Below are positions 40,310 to 54,471 of a DNA stretch of 64,000 nucleotides, in pieces. Position 1 is the stretch's first letter, and every line of letters starts with the position of its first letter. The position numbers and the translations under genes are program-made. The notes below the pieces were generated by a model. That model saw nothing but the letters and a program-made list of their open reading frames with translations, was not told where the DNA came from and did no database searches. This DNA comes from UBA7662 sp943369355. GTDB taxonomy: Bacteria > Bacteroidota > Bacteroidia > UBA7662. The stretch is from NCBI GenBank assembly GCA_943369355.1, contig CALRMX020000006.1:202467-266466 (forward strand). Direction: 5' to 3'.

Positions 40310-43300
40310 TTGGCTGCCAACATCACACCAGAGGGTAGAATCAACTTCGCGTCTATCGCGTCGGCGATTGAATATCCCGACTTTCTGGAAATCCAGATTA
40401 AGTCGTTTCAAGACTTTTTCCAGCTGGAAACCCTGCAGGAAAATCGTCGCAACGAAGGCCTGTTTAAAGTATTCGCGGAAAACTTCCCGATTACTGACGC
40501 ACGCAACAACTTCGTTTTGGAGTTCCTCGATTATTTCGTGGACCCACCCCGATACACCATCGAAGAGTGTATCGAACGCGGACTGACCTATTCAGTTCCG
40601 CTCAAAGCCAAATTGCGCCTGTCGTGTAACGACGAGGAGCATGAGGACTTTGAAACCATCGTACAGGATGTGTACCTCGGTACTATTCCGTACATGACTC
40701 CGAAAGGAACCTTTGTAATTAATGGTGCTGAGCGTGTAATCGTTTCTCAGTTGCACCGTTCACCAGGGGTATTCTTCGGTCAAACCGTGCATACCAACGG
40801 ATCGAAGCTCTATTCGGCCCGTATCATTCCGTTCAAGGGATCGTGGATTGAATTTGCGACCGACGTGAACAATGTGATGTATGCCTACATCGACCGTAAG
40901 AAGAAGTTCCCGGTAACGACCTTGCTTCGTGCCATTGGTTTTGATTCCGACAAGGACATCCTCAACATTTTCGACCTGGCCGATGAGGTGAAGGTGAGCA
41001 AAGCAGGCCTCAAAAAAGTTGTTGGCCGCCGCCTTGCTGCACGTGTTCTCAAAACATGGATCGAAGACTTTGTGGATGAGGATACAGGGGAAGTAGTATC
41101 GATCAATCGTAACGAGATTATCCTCGAGCGTGACACCATGCTCGAAGACGAGATGATTGATATGATCGTAGATGCCGGCGTGAAGAGCATCATCCTGCAC
41201 AAGGACGAAAACTTGCACGGCGACTACTCCATCATCTACAACACACTCCAAAAGGATACATCAAACTCCGAAAAGGAAGCCTTGGAGCACATCTATCGTC
41301 AATTGCGTAACGCTGAACCACCCGATGAAGATTCTGCTCGCCAGATCATCGAGAAGCTGTTCTTCAGCGACAAACGTTACGATTTAGGTGAAGTAGGACG
41401 CTACCGCATCAACCGTAAGCTCGGATTAAATTCAGAGTCGGATGTGCGTGTATTGACCAAAGAAGACATCATTGCTATCGTAAAATACCTCATTCAGCTG
41501 TCGAATTCGAAAGCCGATGTGGACGACATTGACCACCTCAGTAACCGTCGTGTGCGGACTGTGGGTGAGCAATTGTACGCACAGTTTGGGGTAGGCTTAG
41601 CACGTATGGCGCGTACCATCAGGGAGCGTATGAATATCCGCGATAACGAGGTATTCACACCTGCTGACTTGATTAACGCACGTACGCTGAGTTCGGTGAT
41701 CAATAGCTTCTTCGGTACCAACCAGCTGAGCCAATTCATGGACCAAACCAATCCACTCGCAGAAATCACCCACAAGCGCCGTCTCTCGGCCCTCGGTCCG
41801 GGTGGTCTTTCGCGTGAACGTGCCGGTTTCGAGGTTCGTGACGTACACTATACGCACTACGGTCGTTTGTGTACCATCGAAACGCCTGAAGGTCCAAACA
41901 TCGGTTTGATATCGTCGCTTTGCGTACATGCCAAAATCAACAGCATGGGCTTTATCGAAACACCGTACCGCACGGTAGATAAAGGGCGTGTAGAAATTGA
42001 AAAGGGTGTAGTATTCTTGAGCGCTGAAGACGAAGACGAACGCATCATCGCCCAGGCCAATGCGCCACTCGATGCCAAAGGAAACTTTGAGCGCGACTTG
42101 GTAAAATGCCGTTTGATGGGCGACTTCCCAATTGTGGCTCCTGAAGGAGTACAGTATATGGACGTTGCGCCAAACCAAATTGTGGGTATCGCTGCTTCGT
42201 TGATTCCATTCCTTGAGCACGACGATGCCAACCGCGCCCTGATGGGTTCGAACATGCAACGTCAGGCTGTGCCTTTGTTGCGTCCGGAAGCACCGATCGT
42301 AGGAACAGGTCTTGAAGGCCGTGTTGCTCGCGACTCACGTGCTCTCCTTACAGCCGAAGGCGATGGATTCGTAGAATACGTTGACGCAACCATGATCACC
42401 ATCAAATACGACCGTAACGAAGACGATCGTTTGGTGAGTTTCAATGGCGACAGCAAAACGTACAAACTCACGAAGTTCCGTAAGACCAACCAATACACCA
42501 GTATCAACCATAAGGCCATCGTTAAGAAGGGGCAGCGCGTGGTTAAAGACCAGGTTTTGGTAGAAGGTTACGGCACGCAGAAAGGCGAGTTGGCCCTTGG
42601 TCGTAACTTGAAAGTGGCGTTTATGCCATGGCAGGGTTACAACTTTGAGGATGCTATCGTGATTTCTGAGCGTGTAGTGCGCGAAGACTTGTATACCTCT
42701 ATCCACATTGAGGAGTTTGAGTTACAAGTGCGCGACACCAAACGAGGTGAAGAAGAATTAACAGCCGACATTCCAAACGTGAGCGAAGAGGCAACCAAAG
42801 ACCTCGACGAAAACGGCATCATTCGTATTGGTGCACATGTAAAAGAAGGCGATATCCTCATCGGTAAAATCACGCCAAAAGGTGAAAGCGATCCTTCTCC
42901 AGAAGAGAAGTTGCTTCGTGCCATCTTTGGCGACAAAGCCGGTGACGTAAAAGATGCTTCTTTGCGTGTTCCACCTTCGATGAGTGGTGTGGTGATTGAC
43001 AAAAAGCTCTTCTCACGTGTGAAGAAAGACAAACTTGCCAAGCAAGAAGAGAAAGTAATCGTTGAAAAGCTAGATGCAGAGTACAACCGTGAGGTGGATG
43101 TTGTTCGCAATATCCTCATCGACAAATTGCTCGTGCTTGTAGAAGGTAAGGCCTCACAAGGTGTTACCAATACCTATCGCGATGAAGTAGTACCTAAAGG
43201 CACTAAGTTCACCAAGAAAATTTTGACCGACATTGATTATGCCATCGTTAATCCCGATGGATGGTTGGTTGATAAGGACAAAAACGAACAAATCAAAGAG

Positions 43301-44122
43301 TTGCTCAAAAACTATTTGGTTCGTGTTTCCGAAATCCTAGGTGAGGTGAAGCGCAAGAAGTTTGCGATACAAGTGGGCGACGAGCTGCCTTCGGGCATCC
43401 TCCAGCTCGCTAAAGTATACGTAGCTCAAAAGCGTAAACTACGTGTAGGGGATAAGATGGCTGGTCGTCACGGTAACAAGGGTATCGTTGCCCGTATCGT
43501 ACGCGACGAAGATATGCCATTCCTTGAAGATGGAACACCGGTTGACATCGTGCTTAACCCGCTTGGTGTACCTTCTCGTATGAACCTTGGACAGATTTAC
43601 GAATCGGTTCTAGGTTGGGCAGGTATGGAACTGGGCGTGAAGTTTGCAACACCGATTTTCGATGGTGCAAGTCTTGACGAAGTACGTGAATACACCGAAA
43701 AAGCAGGTGTACCTAATCTTGGAGCGACTTATTTGCACGATGGCCAAACTGGTCGTCGCTTTGACCAAAAGACAACAGTGGGTGTGATTTACATGCTTAA
43801 ACTGGGTCACATGGTCGACGACAAGATGCACGCCCGTTCGATTGGACCATACTCGCTCATTACGCAACAGCCGTTGGGTGGTAAAGCGCAATTTGGTGGC
43901 CAGCGTTTTGGTGAGATGGAAGTGTGGGCATTGGAAGCATTCGGTGCCGCCAACATTCTCCAAGAGGTGCTTACCGTTAAGTCGGACGACATTATCGGTC
44001 GTGCCAAGACGTACGAAGCCATCGTAAAAGGCGACAACTTGCCGGTTCCAAGCGTACCAGAATCGTTTAATGTATTGCTGCACGAACTCCGCGGTTTGTG
44101 TCTGGATGTTCAACTTGATTAA
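40310..44122 (+). CDS. rpoB: DNA-directed RNA polymerase subunit beta
   Basis: 1270 residues from a TTG start; an in-frame stop at 40292 and no ATG between make this the only reasonable choice. Landmarks include the rifampicin region around FGTNQLSQFMDQTNPLAEIT and HKRRLSALGPGGLSRERAGF, EGPNIGLISSL, GYNFEDAIVISERVV, MAGRHGNKGIVARI and the C-terminal GGQRFGEMEVWALEAFGA. The rifampicin region shows the common sensitive residues (D in QFMDQ, H in THKRR, S in RRLSAL). Forms the polymerase catalytic core with rpoC. Confidence 0.98.
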   Translation: MAANITPEGRINFASIASAIEYPDFLEIQIKSFQDFFQLETLQENRRNEGLFKVFAENFPITDARNNFVLEFLDYFVDPPRYTIEECIERGLTYSVPLKAKLRLSCNDEEHEDFETIVQDVYLGTIPYMTPKGTFVINGAERVIVSQLHRSPGVFFGQTVHTNGSKLYSARIIPFKGSWIEFATDVNNVMYAYIDRKKKFPVTTLLRAIGFDSDKDILNIFDLADEVKVSKAGLKKVVGRRLAARVLKTWIEDFVDEDTGEVVSINRNEIILERDTMLEDEMIDMIVDAGVKSIILHKDENLHGDYSIIYNTLQKDTSNSEKEALEHIYRQLRNAEPPDEDSARQIIEKLFFSDKRYDLGEVGRYRINRKLGLNSESDVRVLTKEDIIAIVKYLIQLSNSKADVDDIDHLSNRRVRTVGEQLYAQFGVGLARMARTIRERMNIRDNEVFTPADLINARTLSSVINSFFGTNQLSQFMDQTNPLAEITHKRRLSALGPGGLSRERAGFEVRDVHYTHYGRLCTIETPEGPNIGLISSLCVHAKINSMGFIETPYRTVDKGRVEIEKGVVFLSAEDEDERIIAQANAPLDAKGNFERDLVKCRLMGDFPIVAPEGVQYMDVAPNQIVGIAASLIPFLEHDDANRALMGSNMQRQAVPLLRPEAPIVGTGLEGRVARDSRALLTAEGDGFVEYVDATMITIKYDRNEDDRLVSFNGDSKTYKLTKFRKTNQYTSINHKAIVKKGQRVVKDQVLVEGYGTQKGELALGRNLKVAFMPWQGYNFEDAIVISERVVREDLYTSIHIEEFELQVRDTKRGEEELTADIPNVSEEATKDLDENGIIRIGAHVKEGDILIGKITPKGESDPSPEEKLLRAIFGDKAGDVKDASLRVPPSMSGVVIDKKLFSRVKKDKLAKQEEKVIVEKLDAEYNREVDVVRNILIDKLLVLVEGKASQGVTNTYRDEVVPKGTKFTKKILTDIDYAIVNPDGWLVDKDKNEQIKELLKNYLVRVSEILGEVKRKKFAIQVGDELPSGILQLAKVYVAQKRKLRVGDKMAGRHGNKGIVARIVRDEDMPFLEDGTPVDIVLNPLGVPSRMNLGQIYESVLGWAGMELGVKFATPIFDGASLDEVREYTEKAGVPNLGATYLHDGQTGRRFDQKTTVGVIYMLKLGHMVDDKMHARSIGPYSLITQQPLGGKAQFGGQRFGEMEVWALEAFGAANILQEVLTVKSDDIIGRAKTYEAIVKGDNLPVPSVPESFNVLLHELRGLCLDVQLD

Positions 44123-44124
44123 CC

Positions 44125-44130
44125 AGGAGG
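44125..44130 (+). promoter_or_regulatory. Strong Shine-Dalgarno site before rpoC
   Basis: AGGAGG, 9 bases before the rpoC ATG, in the 17-base gap after rpoB. Confidence 0.7.
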
Positions 44131-44139
44131 CATAACCTT

Positions 44140-48435
<4,296 letters not shown>

Positions 48436-48456
48436 GCGTTGACTATTGTGTAAATC

Positions 48457-48490
48457 AAGGGGGCCTGAAAATGGCTCCCTTGTCATTTTA
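48457..48490 (+). terminator. Probable terminator after rpoC
   Basis: AAGGGGGCC (48457-48465) pairs with GGCTCCCTT (48473-48481) with one mismatch, followed by a weak T-rich tail (GTCATTTT). Partial read-through into the next gene is possible. Confidence 0.5.
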
Positions 48491-48503
48491 AACTTACAAC
48501 AAC

Positions 48504-48824
48504 ATGCAAGACGAAATAAACAATCCCAACCAGATCAACATCGAGCTCAGTGAAGACATGGCCGATGGTACCTATTCGAATTTGGCCATCATCACGCACA
48601 GCAATGCCGAATTTGTAATCGACTTTGTTCGTTTGATGCCCGGAGTGCCAAAGGCGAAGGTGAAGTCACGGATTATCCTCACGCCACATCACGCCAAACG
48701 GTTGTTGCTAGCGCTGAGCGATAATGTCGGAAAGTTCGAAGATATCCATGGAGAAATTGATGTGAATGATCAAGGTCAGGGTGGTGTACCCATGACTTTC
48801 GGTGGCCCAACAGCGCAAGCATGA
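48504..48824 (+). CDS. DUF3467 domain-containing protein
   Basis: 106 residues. Matches the DUF3467 layout: INIELSEDMADGTYSNLAII, NAEFVIDFVRLMPGVPKAKV and RIILTPHHAKRLLLALSDN. A small beta-rich protein widespread in bacteria with no known function; in Bacteroidota it commonly follows rpoC. The last bases overlap the next gene (ATGA). Confidence 0.85.
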   Translation: MQDEINNPNQINIELSEDMADGTYSNLAIITHSNAEFVIDFVRLMPGVPKAKVKSRIILTPHHAKRLLLALSDNVGKFEDIHGEIDVNDQGQGGVPMTFGGPTAQA

Positions 48825-49195
48825 TGAGCGAATTTGATAAAAAGGATCTCTCCGCATTAAAACCATATGTAGCGAAGGTTTTAGCTTTGGAGAAATGGTA
48901 TACCAACGAGCAATATGAAGAAATAGAACTTGTTCGGTATGCAGATGCATTTTATCAATTGCTCGATGAAATGCGCATCCGCGACTTCATTTTCGATTTC
49001 GACTGGATGTCGTGGCGGAATGAAGCCAACCGTCTCGTCGATCAGCCTGCATTATTGGCAAAAGCTGACTTAACCAGCATACAGCGATTGATGACAGCCC
49101 ACAGCCGCAATGAAGCCTTGCACGACGGTCATTTGGCTGAGATGATTGACAGCGGACACATGCGAGCACTTTTTCAGCGTATCATGGAACTTTGA
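48821..49195 (+). CDS. DUF6508-like protein
   Basis: 124 residues. The pattern YADAFYQLLDEMRIRDFIFD with FDWMSWRNEANRLVD, ADLTSIQRLMTAHSRNEALH and DGHLAEMIDSGHMRALFQRI resembles the DUF6508 family. No known activity. It overlaps the DUF3467 stop by 4 bases, so it is translated together with it. Confidence 0.65.
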   Translation: MMSEFDKKDLSALKPYVAKVLALEKWYTNEQYEEIELVRYADAFYQLLDEMRIRDFIFDFDWMSWRNEANRLVDQPALLAKADLTSIQRLMTAHSRNEALHDGHLAEMIDSGHMRALFQRIMEL

Positions 49196-49220
49196 ATTTG
49201 ATTGCTGACTATATTACGGG

Positions 49221-49841
49221 ATGAAACAACTACTTGTTTTCATCCCGTTTTTGTTTTTAAGCCTTTTGAGCGAGGCGCAACAGTTTAATGCCGGTGCTCA
49301 TTTGGCATTGAACGGTGCCCAATTGGATGGCGATGGCTTGAGCGGCTACAACAAGCTGGGTGTATATACCGGTTTGTGGGTGAGTAGGGAGTTCAGCGAA
49401 AAATGGAGTTGGCAGTTTGAGATTTCTTACAGTATGAAAGGAAGCCGACGAATAGTTGACTCTGCCACCTTCGATGCAGGACCATGGTTGCGTTTAACCA
49501 TGCATTACATCGACATTCCTCTTTTGCTTCGCTACCAGTATACTGATAAAATAGGCTTTGAAGCTGGATTAAGCGGTAATTATTTACTTTCGTTTCGCTA
49601 TCAAGATCCCCGGAATAACGTATTGAACACCAATTTTACACGTGTTGAATTATCGATGTTGGGTGGAGCGACCTATCGATTGAATGCAAACTGGATGGTA
49701 TTGGCACGAGCAAACTATTCGGTTTTCAGCGTTGATCCCTTGGGTTCGCGAGTGCCGTTTTTTGCTTTACTGCAACAGGGGAGCTTCAATAATTGGTTGA
49801 CTCTAGGTATGCGCTATACCTTTAATCGAGCGAGTTTGTAG
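49221..49841 (+). CDS. PorT-like outer-membrane beta-barrel protein
   Basis: 206 residues. Signal peptide MKQLLVFIPFLFLSLLSEA then QQ. The barrel has strands such as FNAGAHLALNGAQLDGDGLS, WSWQFEISYSMKGSRRI and DIPLLLRYQYTDKIGFEAGL, typical of the PorT/OMP_b-brl_2 family; IDIPLLLRY is characteristic. It ends with a beta strand (LTLGMRYTFNRASL) overlapping the convergent gene by 28 bases. Located in the outer membrane; specific role unknown. Confidence 0.8.
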   Translation: MKQLLVFIPFLFLSLLSEAQQFNAGAHLALNGAQLDGDGLSGYNKLGVYTGLWVSREFSEKWSWQFEISYSMKGSRRIVDSATFDAGPWLRLTMHYIDIPLLLRYQYTDKIGFEAGLSGNYLLSFRYQDPRNNVLNTNFTRVELSMLGGATYRLNANWMVLARANYSVFSVDPLGSRVPFFALLQQGSFNNWLTLGMRYTFNRASL

Positions 49842-51286
49842 TCTACGGCGATTTTCTGGTAGGCAATGAGTCCACTCAGGGTAACGCCAGGAATACCTTG
49901 ACCGGGGTAGGTGGAGTCGCCACAGCGGTAAAAACCCTTTCCATGTACACGTGCAGAGGCCATTTGCCAAGGTTTAATCCGTTTGAATTGCGGATAGCCC
50001 CCCACAAAGCCCCAAGCTCTGCCGGTCCATTTTTCCCAACTCGCAGGGCCGCTGCTGTGCAGGTACCGGATGTTACGGCGATAAATCAATTGGTGAGTTT
50101 CAAGGGCATCTAGAACGGCATTTTCAAGCAGCTCGCGGTCGTCTACACGAAGACGTTCTGGGTCGGGCCAGTGGGTACTTACCGATGCTGCCATCAACCC
50201 GGCTTCGGCACGTTCAAGATCGTTTGCTGGGTGCAGTGACAGAAATATACTGGCACTTTTGAGTTCCGGTAAAGCTTTGTTCAGGTGTATTTGGTGGTGC
50301 AGGCAATCGTAGTCGCGGTGAGGCTCAAAGCCTATCCCCAACTGAAATGCGCTATTTAAACTTTCGGATTGAAGCAGGGTAGTTTGTTTGGAAGGGGGGT
50401 AATATTTAGGGGCCAGTTGAGCCAAATTGTTTTGCGGGATTGAACTGAGCACGATTGGGCTCCGATAATTGGCTTTTTCGGTCTCGACCCAATGGTTTTT
50501 TCCGATGCGATGTATGTGTTTCACACCTTCTCGAAAGTGAAAACGACCACCACGACTTTGAATGTACTCCACCATGGTATTTACCAATGTTCGCATGCCT
50601 CCGGGCAAATACCAATTGGAGAAGTTGGTGTAGCAAAGTGCTGTAGCACCGAAAAGCACGTTCACTTCTTCCATACGGTTTTGCGCTGTAATCAGGAGTT
50701 GCTCGTTCACAAAACGAACGAAACGACTATTCTGCTGCAAGTCGAATCGGGCTAATAGTTCGTCCATTTGTTGAAATGCCGCTGGAAGTGCGCTGAGTTG
50801 TTCCCACCGAAAGCCTTTAAGCATCCCAAGGAAATCGCTGGCCGCATCGGGCGGAAATTGTAGTTGTTTTAAGGATGTACGCCAAACTAGGTCTGCGATT
50901 TTATAACAGTATTCCCAAAACGCACGTTGGCCAGCCTTGCCGAATACCCTCTCCGCCTCCTGTATCCAAGCCTCCAGATGTTCATGTCGAGTGATTCGTT
51001 GCCCATCGAGATACACTTGCATGGGTACCGCTAAACGTTCTGCGTTAAGTTGGATGCCTAATTCATCAAGCAAACGTTGTACGGGCATACCATCGCCCAA
51101 GCCAACAAGCGTAGTAGCTCCCGTTTCAAACCAAAAACCTTTACGCCAATAGGTACCTGAGCAGCCGCCTGCCATCCAGTTTTGCTCCAATACCAATGGC
51201 TTTAATCCTTCTCGAGCCAACAAGGCTGCTGCAGTAAGCCCAGCCATACCGCTGCCAATCACTATGGCGCTTTCTTCCACCTCCAT
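49814..51286 (-). CDS. Phytoene desaturase/carotenoid isomerase-type FAD oxidoreductase
   Basis: 490 residues. FAD-binding start AIVIGSGMAGLTAAALLARE (GxGxxG), then GGCSGTYWRKGFWFETGATT, and the C-terminal FYRCGDSTYPGQGIPGVTLS with SGLIAYQKI, typical of CrtI/CrtISO/RetSat-type enzymes. They desaturate, saturate or isomerise carotenoid or retinoid polyenes. No carotenoid genes lie nearby, so the substrate is open. Single minus-strand gene. Confidence 0.88.
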   Translation of the reverse strand: MEVEESAIVIGSGMAGLTAAALLAREGLKPLVLEQNWMAGGCSGTYWRKGFWFETGATTLVGLGDGMPVQRLLDELGIQLNAERLAVPMQVYLDGQRITRHEHLEAWIQEAERVFGKAGQRAFWEYCYKIADLVWRTSLKQLQFPPDAASDFLGMLKGFRWEQLSALPAAFQQMDELLARFDLQQNSRFVRFVNEQLLITAQNRMEEVNVLFGATALCYTNFSNWYLPGGMRTLVNTMVEYIQSRGGRFHFREGVKHIHRIGKNHWVETEKANYRSPIVLSSIPQNNLAQLAPKYYPPSKQTTLLQSESLNSAFQLGIGFEPHRDYDCLHHQIHLNKALPELKSASIFLSLHPANDLERAEAGLMAASVSTHWPDPERLRVDDRELLENAVLDALETHQLIYRRNIRYLHSSGPASWEKWTGRAWGFVGGYPQFKRIKPWQMASARVHGKGFYRCGDSTYPGQGIPGVTLSGLIAYQKIAVDYKLARLKV

Positions 51287-51329
51287 AAGCTTTCAACACG
51301 TTGAAGAAGCAGATGTTTATGAAAGGCAA

Positions 51330-54300
51330 TTATTCCACTACCAATTTGCGATAAGCTATGCCGTTTTTGCCGGGAATTTCCAAGACGTACATGCCCGTAG
51401 AAATTCCATCCAGACTAAGTCGTAAACGCTGACTGCTTTCGGTTGTATAGGTTTTGCAAATCCTGCCTTGCAGGTCCCTTAGCTGAATCGGACGATCGAA
51501 AGGCGCATCTGCCTCGAGTACGACTTCGGTTTTGGCTGGATTAGGGTAAATACGCAGGCGGCCAAATCCCGCGTCGACCACATTCAAGGTGGGGTTAAAG
51601 ACATAAACGGCCCTACTTTCTGTATAAGCAATCGAGCAGGAGCGGCTTACCGCAGTAAGTGTAATGGTGTACCACCCTGTATCGGTATAACTTTTCTGGG
51701 GTGTGAAGCCTATGGCAGTCGTTCCGTCGCCGAAATCCCAGTTGTAACTACTTGAGAATTGACTCAAATTGACAAGTGGAATGAGTTGGCCAGCCAAAAC
51801 GGTGTCATTAACCACGTTAAAGAAGGGTACGGGGTTGTTAGGTACGGTAAGTTGGTAACTCAGGGTATCATTACCGTTAGCATTAGTGGCGATTAAGGTA
51901 ACCGGAACTTGTCCGCTTGGGAGTGTAACAACTGGGTTACTGCTTGAGGTCGCATTTCCATGGATGTTCCAGCTTAACGAAGTTGCGTTTATACTTTGTG
52001 CGCTAAAACGTACGGGCATAGGTGCACAGCTGCTGTCGATTTCTACACTAAAATCGGAAAGTGGTTTGGTTGCGCTGGTGATGTAATTGAGCCTATCGAT
52101 GTAAATGTTGTTGCCAAAGTCATTTTTTACCGTAAAACGCACGACAGCTTTTCCCATTCCCACGAAAGCAGTTAAGGGAATGTCGATTCTTTTCCAATCG
52201 CTTGCTTGAACGGGCACGAAAGAGGTAGTTCTCGGACTAACTGTAGCCAGTCCTTGCCCACCATCGGCATAAACAGTAGTAAAGCTATTGCCGCAATCGG
52301 TCGATACCGATACGAGAAGGCTATCGTTACTACCGCTATTTTGAGCATGCGCAACGTAAAAGCTCAAGGTGGCTGTGCCGGAAGCGGGGAGTTGCAGCTG
52401 GCTGGTTTCTAGATGATCAAGTTGTCCGCGATTAGCATATGCATAACAGTTTACGGTGGCAGCAAATAACGAGTTGGGTAAGCCGGAAGCGGTGTTGGTA
52501 GTCCATCCGATACCGTTATCGGGGTTTATGGGGTAAAACGGCAAATTGGCCAAGGAGCCACTTTCGAAGCTAGAGCTAAAAGGTGCTGCTGTATTGAGAC
52601 GTAGCCGATAACTGCGTTGTATGCGGTTGTTTAGCGTGTCGGTTTCTACCACTCCCGAGTCTAGCTGAATGCGTACGGCCAAAGTTTGATTGACCGGACT
52701 TGGCGGAACCGGGATGGTTGGAAGTGCTAGGGTATCGCGCTGACCGCGACTCAAATTACCCGTCCAACGGACTTGCTGCGTGGGTTCACCTAAAATACCC
52801 GCAGTTATGGTCATTCCTTGAATGAGGGAGTCACCAATATTGTAAACAACCAACTTTGCCCTCAAGCTGTCGTCACAAAGTACAGCGTCCACTTCTTCGA
52901 TGGTCTCGGCTTTGATGTTGTAGGTGCCACCTTGTGGAGTTGCTGGGGTATGGTTCTGGCTCAGGTAGAGGAAAGCCGCATTCATATTGGCTATACCGCG
53001 CCCAAAGGTATTGTCCTCGCCCGGTGTGCCAAGATCGGTAGCGGTGAAATAAATGGCTCTGAGGATTTCACTTCCTGGAACATTCGGAAAAGCTTCTTTT
53101 AGCAATAAGAAGCCTCCTGAAACGTGCGGTGCAGCCATGGAGGTTCCGGTAAAGTTGCTGTAACCGCTTGTGCCTATGGATGAACGCACCGATGACCCCG
53201 GTGCCGATACCTCCGGTTTGATCAAAAGAGGTGGTTCTACCGTGGTGCTACAAACCGATGGCCCCCTACTCGAACTGTTAGCAATAGGAAGGCTAGCATT
53301 GTTGCCGTTAACGTTGCCTACGCAAAAAACGTTGACCACATTGGTATTGATGTTTTTTGGTGACGTGATGGTTGACGCGTTGGGTCCAGAATTTCCTGCA
53401 GAAAATATAACGGCAAGCCCGGCTGCCTCAAGCGCATTAAAAATGGGGACATAACTTCCGTTACACTGGCTCGTTTGTCCGGTACCACCGCCCCACGAAT
53501 TGTTCACCACGTCAGGTACGTCGGCCGTGGTGGTGGTATCGCCATCGGGGTTTAAGCTCCACTGAAAGGCGGCTGTAGGAGAGGGGCCACCTGCGCAGCC
53601 AATGCCCGCTGCTGTGATCCACTGCGCTTCTATAGCCGAACCTATGGTATCGTTGGTGGCTGGGTCTAACCCCATCATGATGCCCATGACGTGTGTGCCA
53701 TGGTTGCCACCACATTCATTGGGGGTAGTTCCAGGACCTAACCAACTTTGGCTTACAGGTGCACTGTTTCCTCTCCACCTTGCCGATAATGCAGGGTGCG
53801 CAAGCATAGTGCCTGAGTCGATGATCATGCCGAGGCGACCCTTACCCGTATACCCTCTGGCCCATAACGAATCTGATTTTATACGACGTAATCCTATTTC
53901 AGCTGCTCCAACGGCATTCGGACGATACTGAATGGTATCGATGTTAACAGGGTCAGTACTAAATTCCAAGTCTAAATCTCTATCGATTAAGGCTATGCCA
54001 TCCACTTTTTTCGCCAGCTCTTGGAGTATAAATGGTTTTGCATCTACCACCACTAAATTGGCAATCCAATACGGCTGATAGAATTTCAGGTCTTCGGGAT
54101 ACAGCCGATTATAAGTGGCCAATTCATGAAGGAGAGGCCCTTGGGTAGCTGAAGCTTTTTCTTGCAGACGACTTACCACCGCGCGAATTCGCTCGTCGCG
54201 CGTGGCTTGCATGGCGTCTAAGGTAGCCGAGAGCTGATGCAAATCAGTTTGATCTGCCAGTAGAATTCTTACGCGGAAGAAGTTATCCTGATTCTCTTTT

Positions 54301-54401
54301 TTTGTTATCGCATGCCAAAGCTCATATTCAAATACGCCCTGCTGAGCATTGGTCATCGAAAAGGGCAGCGCTAAAAGAAAAGTCAGTAACAGTTTTCTCA
54401 T
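51330..54401 (-). CDS. Secreted S8 (subtilisin) peptidase with T9SS sorting domain
   Basis: 1023 residues from ATG 54401 (MRKLLLTFLLALPFSMTNA then QQ). The S8 triad is present: Asp in GMIIDSGT (about 193), His in GNHGTHVMGIM (about 232) and Ser in GTSMAAPHVSGG (about 418). After the protease come a CARDB-like region, a MAM/jelly-roll-like region (about 620-770), one or two PKD-type domains (YNWDFGDGT, about 870) and a C-terminal T9SS type A domain beginning LRIYPNPAKTEVVLE. It is exported through the outer membrane and attached to the surface or released. Divergent from pyrC with 70 bases between. Confidence 0.9.
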   Translation of the reverse strand: MRKLLLTFLLALPFSMTNAQQGVFEYELWHAITKKENQDNFFRVRILLADQTDLHQLSATLDAMQATRDERIRAVVSRLQEKASATQGPLLHELATYNRLYPEDLKFYQPYWIANLVVVDAKPFILQELAKKVDGIALIDRDLDLEFSTDPVNIDTIQYRPNAVGAAEIGLRRIKSDSLWARGYTGKGRLGMIIDSGTMLAHPALSARWRGNSAPVSQSWLGPGTTPNECGGNHGTHVMGIMMGLDPATNDTIGSAIEAQWITAAGIGCAGGPSPTAAFQWSLNPDGDTTTTADVPDVVNNSWGGGTGQTSQCNGSYVPIFNALEAAGLAVIFSAGNSGPNASTITSPKNINTNVVNVFCVGNVNGNNASLPIANSSSRGPSVCSTTVEPPLLIKPEVSAPGSSVRSSIGTSGYSNFTGTSMAAPHVSGGFLLLKEAFPNVPGSEILRAIYFTATDLGTPGEDNTFGRGIANMNAAFLYLSQNHTPATPQGGTYNIKAETIEEVDAVLCDDSLRAKLVVYNIGDSLIQGMTITAGILGEPTQQVRWTGNLSRGQRDTLALPTIPVPPSPVNQTLAVRIQLDSGVVETDTLNNRIQRSYRLRLNTAAPFSSSFESGSLANLPFYPINPDNGIGWTTNTASGLPNSLFAATVNCYAYANRGQLDHLETSQLQLPASGTATLSFYVAHAQNSGSNDSLLVSVSTDCGNSFTTVYADGGQGLATVSPRTTSFVPVQASDWKRIDIPLTAFVGMGKAVVRFTVKNDFGNNIYIDRLNYITSATKPLSDFSVEIDSSCAPMPVRFSAQSINATSLSWNIHGNATSSSNPVVTLPSGQVPVTLIATNANGNDTLSYQLTVPNNPVPFFNVVNDTVLAGQLIPLVNLSQFSSSYNWDFGDGTTAIGFTPQKSYTDTGWYTITLTAVSRSCSIAYTESRAVYVFNPTLNVVDAGFGRLRIYPNPAKTEVVLEADAPFDRPIQLRDLQGRICKTYTTESSQRLRLSLDGISTGMYVLEIPGKNGIAYRKLVVE

Positions 54402-54471
54402 TCGTGTAATTTTGAGATATCTAACCTTAAGGATTATCCACACAAAAAGTTTCAACCTAAATATACAGTAA

